From an uncultured Rickettsiales bacterium (GTDB lineage Bacteria; Pseudomonadota; Alphaproteobacteria; Rickettsiales; Midichloriaceae): DNA of 10,911 bases. The DNA lies in the NCBI GenBank assembly GCA_937996615.1, contig CALKVD010000129.1:1-10911 (forward strand), read 5' to 3'. The number at the start of each line of letters is the position of its first letter. The first letter of the stretch is position 1. The translations under genes were made by a program, and so were the position numbers. Under the pieces are notes generated by a model. The model was not told where the DNA came from. It made no database searches and saw only the letters and a list, made by a program, of their open reading frames with translations. Positions 7,281 through 10,911 of this stretch are shown in pieces.

Positions 7281-8384
7281 CTAAGCTAAGGTTGCTATTC
7301 GTAAAATACTCAAAATAATATTAAGAGAAGCTGCTCTGATTTCTAGATGGTATTTTGTTATTTGACCTAATCTTAATTGTGTTTTGGTATAGCTTTCGAC
7401 AATTTGATCGATCTCAGATGTATGATCAATAGTTTTGAATTTAATAAATGATTTTTGCCACATTTGTAACAAAATTCTATTCATCGTCATCAATTTGCCA
7501 TGATCCTGTTTTGATATTTCAATATCAGAACAAAGTAAATTATCAAAAAACATAAACTCCATTGCAATAGTACGTAGTGTTATTATTGTAGGGTCATTAT
7601 ACCAAATCATAATACTTTCCCCTAAACCATAGTTTAACGCCATTATAGATTGGGTTATATTCCCATCAGTTAGTTCATACAATGCTTTGATTTTTATATC
7701 ATCAGGTTGAACTTTTAATTTATCATTATTAGCATCAATCGCCATCTTAAATTCCTCTAACGATAGCGGAGCAAGGGAAAAGATCGCGCATCTCGATTTT
7801 ATTGTTTGTGGTATTTTATATAGGTTATTAGTTACAATAATTATATAACTGCCGTGTGGGGGCTCTTCTATTAGTTTCAATAATGCGTTTGAGCCATTCA
7901 GGTTTAGATTATCAGTGCCATCTATTAATAATAATTTATTATTAGCCAATGAAGGGGTCAGTTGTAAAAAGTCAGCGGACTGAGTAATTTCATCGACTGA
8001 AATCAGCTTGTTATTTTTTTTTTCATTAATCGAATATATATTATATGTGTCACTGATGAACAACATATCGGGATGCTGAAGTTTATCAAACATGGCTTGC
8101 TGCTGATCAAACATCTTAGATGCCAGTTTGGTTGCTAATAAAGATTTTCCTTGCCCTGGTCCGGTAATGATAATACTATGAGCCAATCTATTTTGTTGGT
8201 ATAGTTCGATTATACGTTCCAACAGTGTTTCATTTCCAACTAACTTTTGATATGAAACAATTGGGTGATCTAACTGAATATCTTCAGTTTTCTTTTTGCT
8301 TTGTTCTTTAGTTTTGGATTCGATATTTTTTATTGCGTCTAAAGACTTATGCTTTTTATTACTAACTTTTTTCATATCTACCAA
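7281..8384 (-). CDS. holB: DNA polymerase III subunit delta' (clamp loader)
   Basis: An AAA+ subunit of the replicative clamp loader that, with tau/gamma and delta, places the beta clamp on DNA. Landmarks are the N-terminal RLAHSIIITGPGQGKS, including the intact P-loop GPGQGKS (75-81), HPDMLFI (104-110), Walker B LLLID (151-155), the NALLKLIEEPP segment (166-176) and the SRC motif (197-199). The Cys4 zinc module of the E. coli subunit is absent. I take TTG at 8384 as the start: AAAGGAG (8392-8398) stands seven bases before it, whereas the next ATG (8375) would be 16 bases away. This gives 367 residues and a 7-base overlap with nuoA, suggesting translational coupling. The first 35 residues are an unusual Lys-rich extension before the conserved domain. 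Confidence 0.9.
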   Translation of the reverse strand: MVDMKKVSNKKHKSLDAIKNIESKTKEQSKKKTEDIQLDHPIVSYQKLVGNETLLERIIELYQQNRLAHSIIITGPGQGKSLLATKLASKMFDQQQAMFDKLQHPDMLFISDTYNIYSINEKKNNKLISVDEITQSADFLQLTPSLANNKLLLIDGTDNLNLNGSNALLKLIEEPPHGSYIIIVTNNLYKIPQTIKSRCAIFSLAPLSLEEFKMAIDANNDKLKVQPDDIKIKALYELTDGNITQSIMALNYGLGESIMIWYNDPTIITLRTIAMEFMFFDNLLCSDIEISKQDHGKLMTMNRILLQMWQKSFIKFKTIDHTSEIDQIVESYTKTQLRLGQITKYHLEIRAASLNIILSILRIATLA

Positions 8385-8746
8385 TTTAATGCTCCTTTAC
8401 GCCACTCGTACCAAAGCCCGATTGTTAGAACTGTTAAAAAAGTTATTCCTGAAACAAATCCCAAGATTCCAATATGTTTTAAGCAAAGTGCCCAGGGGAA
8501 TAGAAAAGCAATCTCCAAATCAAAAATTATAAACAATATAGCAACCAGGTAGAATTTTATATCAGTTTTTTTGCGTGGAAGTTCAAAAGGTTCAAAGCCA
8601 CATTCGTATGGCATATTTTTACTTTTGTATGGATTGCGTTTTGCTAATAAAAGTGGGAGGCTCAAAATGATGATGGATAATCCAAATGCTATTATCCCAA
8701 ATACTAATACATTTAAATATTCTGCTAAGAAATCGACTGAAGTCAT
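8378..8746 (-). CDS. nuoA: NADH-quinone oxidoreductase subunit A
   Basis: A small membrane subunit of respiratory complex I. Starting at the ATG at 8746 gives 122 residues, the usual size, with three membrane segments (about 13-34, 64-86 and 92-112). The conserved loop YECGFEP (47-53) and the signature FDLEIAFLFPW (75-85) are intact. A TTG at 8773 would add nine residues and begin two bases after the tRNA CCA end; it is less likely. No good ribosome-binding site is visible. nuoB and the other nuo genes do not follow; holB does, overlapping the end. The gene is transcribed in the same direction as the tRNA-Gly gene, only 28 bases downstream of it, with no promoter or terminator in between. Confidence 0.95.
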   Translation of the reverse strand: MTSVDFLAEYLNVLVFGIIAFGLSIIILSLPLLLAKRNPYKSKNMPYECGFEPFELPRKKTDIKFYLVAILFIIFDLEIAFLFPWALCLKHIGILGFVSGITFLTVLTIGLWYEWRKGALNW

Positions 8747-8774
8747 TTGATTAGTCAAATTTTTGATATACAAC

Positions 8775-8848
8775 TGGAGCGGGTGATGGGAATCGAACCC
8801 ACGCAGCCAGCTTGGAAGGCTGGGACTCTACCATTGAGCTACACCCGC
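8775..8848 (-). tRNA. tRNA-Gly (anticodon TCC), CCA end encoded
   Basis: The minus strand folds as a complete cloverleaf. The acceptor stem is GCGGGTG with CACCCGC. The D arm is GCTC...GAGT. The anticodon stem is CCAGC/GCTGG around the loop CTTCCAA, with anticodon TCC at 8816-8814. The T arm is GTGGG-TTCGATT-CCCAT. The discriminator base is T (typical for glycine), and CCA is encoded (8777-8775). It reads GGA and, by wobble, GGG codons. Confidence 0.97.
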
Positions 8849-8859
8849 AGTAGTGCTGT

Positions 8860-8888
8860 ATCGTACTTAAGAGGAAAGAGAATGTCAA
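8860..8888 (-). promoter_or_regulatory. Strong sigma-70 promoter of tRNA-Gly / nuoA / holB
   Basis: On the minus strand a perfect -35 TTGACA (8888-8883) is followed after exactly 17 bases by the -10 TACGAT (8865-8860). The mature tRNA 5' end is 11 bases further on. The perfect spacing and placement make this the best promoter in the window, and it is the only evident one for tRNA, nuoA and holB. Confidence 0.82.
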
Positions 8889-9308
8889 TATAAACATTGT
8901 TTTTAATTGACTAGTTGGATCTATATTTATATTATATTGCATTAGAGTTATAATACGTTATTTAGCGATCAAAAACTAGGCGTGAGATATTAACGATTTA
9001 TTAATAATTTATCTTATTTGTTAATTTAAATGAAACTTTTTATGGACATATACAATAACTGAAGCTAGTATGTCTTCAGGTTATGGAATTATCGCTAATT
9101 TCAATATGATAATATGCCAGTAACTAACTGTTGAATATTATTAACTTTTAAAAATTTTATTTTTAATTTAAATTATATCGAAACTACTTTATAAGAAATA
9201 TAAATCAAAATAATCTTGATATTTTTAATATATAATGTTATTATTCGTACATATTATCCCACTAAATTATCAAATTTGAATCATTAATCTTTATCAATCA
9301 TCGCTATC
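8889..9308. other. AT-rich divergent intergenic region
   Basis: About 420 bases without a gene, among the most AT-rich sequence in the window. It separates the divergent tRNA-Gly unit and the ArgH-like gene. It contains the plus-strand promoter listed at 9216, a small hairpin (CTGAAG 9059-9064 with CTTCAG 9074-9079), and the palindrome TCAAATTTGA at 9270-9279. No small RNA or further gene could be supported. Confidence 0.4.
9216..9244 (+). promoter_or_regulatory. Probable promoter of the ArgH-like gene
   Basis: TTGATA (9216-9221, five of six consensus) and TATTAT (9239-9244, five of six) are 17 bases apart. The leader to the ATG at 9309 would be about 58 bases and would contain the palindrome TCAAATTTGA. 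The surrounding DNA is so AT-rich that alternative -10 strings (e.g. TATAAT 9231-9236) also exist. Confidence 0.5.
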
Positions 9309-10766
9309 ATGAAGGAACTAGAAACTAATATATCCCCTGCAACTTCCATCTTATCTGTGCAAAATTCTAAATCATTGCACAAGGTAGATAGTACTCAAAT
9401 TCTTCCAGAATTGCGTTACTATCATCAATTCTATCAAATTTCCGCCCGAGTCTTTAAGGCTCGCAATAGAATGCTGTATAAAGCTGGATTTATACCAGAG
9501 AATATATATTCAGAGTTGAATACAATAGTTAGCAGCATGACAAGAAGCAATGCTAAACTTGCTAAAAGTAAAGATCTGAACCAATGCCAGAGCATAGTAG
9601 AAATGCATGGATCAATTATTGGCGAAATCAAAACAAAATTAGGCCAAGATCATGCAACCTATATCCAGTTCATGTATTCAGCACATGAACAACACATGGC
9701 CGTGATGCGTCTCTGGTTGCTCCAAAACCTACCTAACGTCATTATAAGCTTGCGCTCGATTCAGGCCTTGATTCTTAATAATGCTGATGATCACGTCAAA
9801 ACAGTTGTGCCTGCTTATTTGAACCATCAGGTCATACAATCTATTTCTTTAGGATATAACATTGTACAGTATGCTGAAATGCTAAATCGAGATGTAGATC
9901 GTTTAAATGTTATTCAACATAATATTAATCGCTCTCCTTGCGGAGCAGGTATCGTTGCTGGCACTAGCCTTGCAATTAATCGAGCGTCAATGTCTCGATT
10001 ACTTCAATTTAGAGAAGTAATTGACAGTGCTTTGGATGCATTGACTGATAATGACTTCCTTTTAGAAGTTGCTTTTACCTTTTCAGTTTGTGCAAACCAC
10101 TTGAGCCGGATAGCAAATCAAATGGTCGCGTGGCATGAAGAAAATGGGGAGCTGGCATTTAACGATGGAAAATATTCTCCTCGTGGCGCCTCTATTGCAG
10201 AACAGAGCATCAACCTTGAAGCTATCCGCAATCGAATGACAAGAATCCAAAGCGAGCTGTCAACGGCCCTCCACATAAATAGTATGCAATATTCTACTCT
10301 CAATAATGATCTTGATAGTGTTACTACTTCAGTTGTAAATAGCTTCCACAGTGTTATGGAATGTATCACTTTGCTGCAAACCATGATGCTAGAATTGCGT
10401 ATTAACAAACGCTCTCTCAAAGAGGCAGCACAACAACAAACTGGTTTCTTTTATGATATCAGAGATTGGCTCTTGCAAAACACCAAAAATGATTTAATTA
10501 AAAGTACTAAAATTGCTGAGCAAATAATCAACTACTCTAATAGCAATAAGAAAAAACTTTCTTTAATTGAATTAAAAGAGCTTCAAGCTATCGATCCAGC
10601 AATTACAGATGACATATACAGTGTATTAATTGCTTCGAGAGCAATCATTGGACGTCGTAGCAAAGGAGGGAGTAATCCTGTTCAAGTGCGAAAGAAAATG
10701 CGTAACTTGCGTCGCCAGGTTTTTAATCAAACTCTAATGCATGATGTAGAAGGATCAGTGAATTAG
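9309..10766 (+). CDS. Argininosuccinate lyase-fold protein, probable pseudoenzyme
   Basis: The 485-residue protein aligns by eye along its length with argininosuccinate lyase (ArgH) of the fumarase/aspartase superfamily. Matches include YAEMLNRDVDRL (188-199), SPCGAGIVAGTS (209-220; ArgH SPLGCGALAGTA), KEAAQQ (371-376) and SKGGSNPVQVRKKM (451-464; ArgH AKGGVSPQQV). The catalytic regions have changed. HTGRSRNDQ becomes QFMYSAHEQ (120-128), so the binding Asn is His. GYTHLQ becomes AYLNHQ (169-174), so the catalytic His is Asn172. GSSLMPQKKNP becomes GASIAEQSINL (293-303), where Ser295 survives but the Lys is Ile301. LAYNKDMQED becomes a segment with NND. The frame is fully open with ordinary composition, so it is a maintained protein, not a decaying gene. 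No argG or other arginine gene is nearby. Function is unknown: a structural or binding role, or a changed reaction. Confidence 0.75.
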   Translation: MKELETNISPATSILSVQNSKSLHKVDSTQILPELRYYHQFYQISARVFKARNRMLYKAGFIPENIYSELNTIVSSMTRSNAKLAKSKDLNQCQSIVEMHGSIIGEIKTKLGQDHATYIQFMYSAHEQHMAVMRLWLLQNLPNVIISLRSIQALILNNADDHVKTVVPAYLNHQVIQSISLGYNIVQYAEMLNRDVDRLNVIQHNINRSPCGAGIVAGTSLAINRASMSRLLQFREVIDSALDALTDNDFLLEVAFTFSVCANHLSRIANQMVAWHEENGELAFNDGKYSPRGASIAEQSINLEAIRNRMTRIQSELSTALHINSMQYSTLNNDLDSVTTSVVNSFHSVMECITLLQTMMLELRINKRSLKEAAQQQTGFFYDIRDWLLQNTKNDLIKSTKIAEQIINYSNSNKKKLSLIELKELQAIDPAITDDIYSVLIASRAIIGRRSKGGSNPVQVRKKMRNLRRQVFNQTLMHDVEGSVN

Positions 10767-10911
10767 TTTTGAGCATTAAGGCAGAGACAATATCAAATCA
10801 TTATATCAAATTTATAAATTAAACCTGATATAAATTAGGGGATCGGACGCTTTGGAACGAAATTGATGATCAAATTTGAATAGCATTAAGGCCATATGTA
10901 GGTTATTGCCA
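10767..10911. other. Non-coding tail with short repeats
   Basis: No gene is visible in the last 145 bases. An inverted repeat (TTATATCA 10801-10808 with TGATATAA 10826-10833) lies after the ArgH-like gene but has no T-run. AGCATTAAGGC occurs twice (10772-10782 and 10882-10892). The palindrome TCAAATTTGA recurs at 10870-10879. This may be the promoter region of a gene beyond the window. Confidence 0.35.

Noticed and set aside
8296..8552. Two plus-strand open frames over the nuoA/holB junction
   Set aside because: They are antisense to two clearly conserved genes and show no protein features.
8751..8942. Minus-strand 63-codon open frame
   Set aside because: It covers the tRNA-Gly gene and its promoter and is therefore a chance frame.
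10118..10420. Minus-strand 100-codon open frame
   Set aside because: It is antisense to the ArgH-like gene and has no domain pattern or start signal.
10772..10892. Direct repeat AGCATTAAGGC, two copies 110 bases apart, considered as an attachment site or array
   Set aside because: Only two 11-base copies with no further similarity around them; close to what chance allows in this composition.
1..10911. CRISPR array, riboswitch or prophage
   Set aside because: No regularly spaced repeats, no recognisable riboswitch core and no phage genes were seen on either strand.

Overview
The window looks like a piece of an AT-rich alphaproteobacterial genome, most likely an intracellular Rickettsiales-type bacterium, possibly near the flagellated Midichloriaceae-like lineages. 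The grounds are the strong A+T bias (by eye about two thirds), a Rickettsia-like cytochrome b, single-subunit nuoA, ubiG, pal and pepA genes lying apart from their usual partners, flagellar export genes, and a decayed insertion sequence. The assignment rests on protein character and gene content read by eye, not on a search.

Layout. 1-550: 3' part of petB (cytochrome b), plus strand. 709-2235: pepA (M17 leucyl aminopeptidase), preceded by a structured inverted repeat. 2236-2547: non-coding. 2548-3309: ubiG. 3326-4352: a frameshifted, stop-riddled IS5-family transposase on the minus strand, split by a 279-bp TA-flanked inverted-repeat element that carries a second inverted-repeat unit inside it. 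4488-5049: pal with its own strong terminator, minus strand. 5325-7217: plsC, fliO and fliP, plus strand, probably one transcription unit. 7281-8848: tRNA-Gly(TCC), nuoA and holB, minus strand, read from a near-consensus promoter. 9309-10766: a protein with the argininosuccinate lyase (ArgH)/fumarase-superfamily fold whose catalytic segments are mostly replaced. 10767-11k: AT-rich tail with short repeats.

The genes do not form one pathway. petB, nuoA and ubiG serve the respiratory chain (bc1 complex, complex I, ubiquinone synthesis); pal and plsC serve the envelope; fliO/fliP build the flagellar export gate; holB is a clamp-loader subunit. Several would normally sit in larger operons (petABC, nuoA-N, tolQRAB-pal, fliOPQR), so the window shows operon scattering typical of reduced, rearranged genomes.

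The two observations most worth following are (a) the ArgH-fold protein that keeps the scaffold but lacks the family's catalytic His, the binding Asn and the active-site Lys, and (b) the nested mobile-element relic, where removing the inner element plus one TA rejoins the transposase reading frame exactly at a conserved site.
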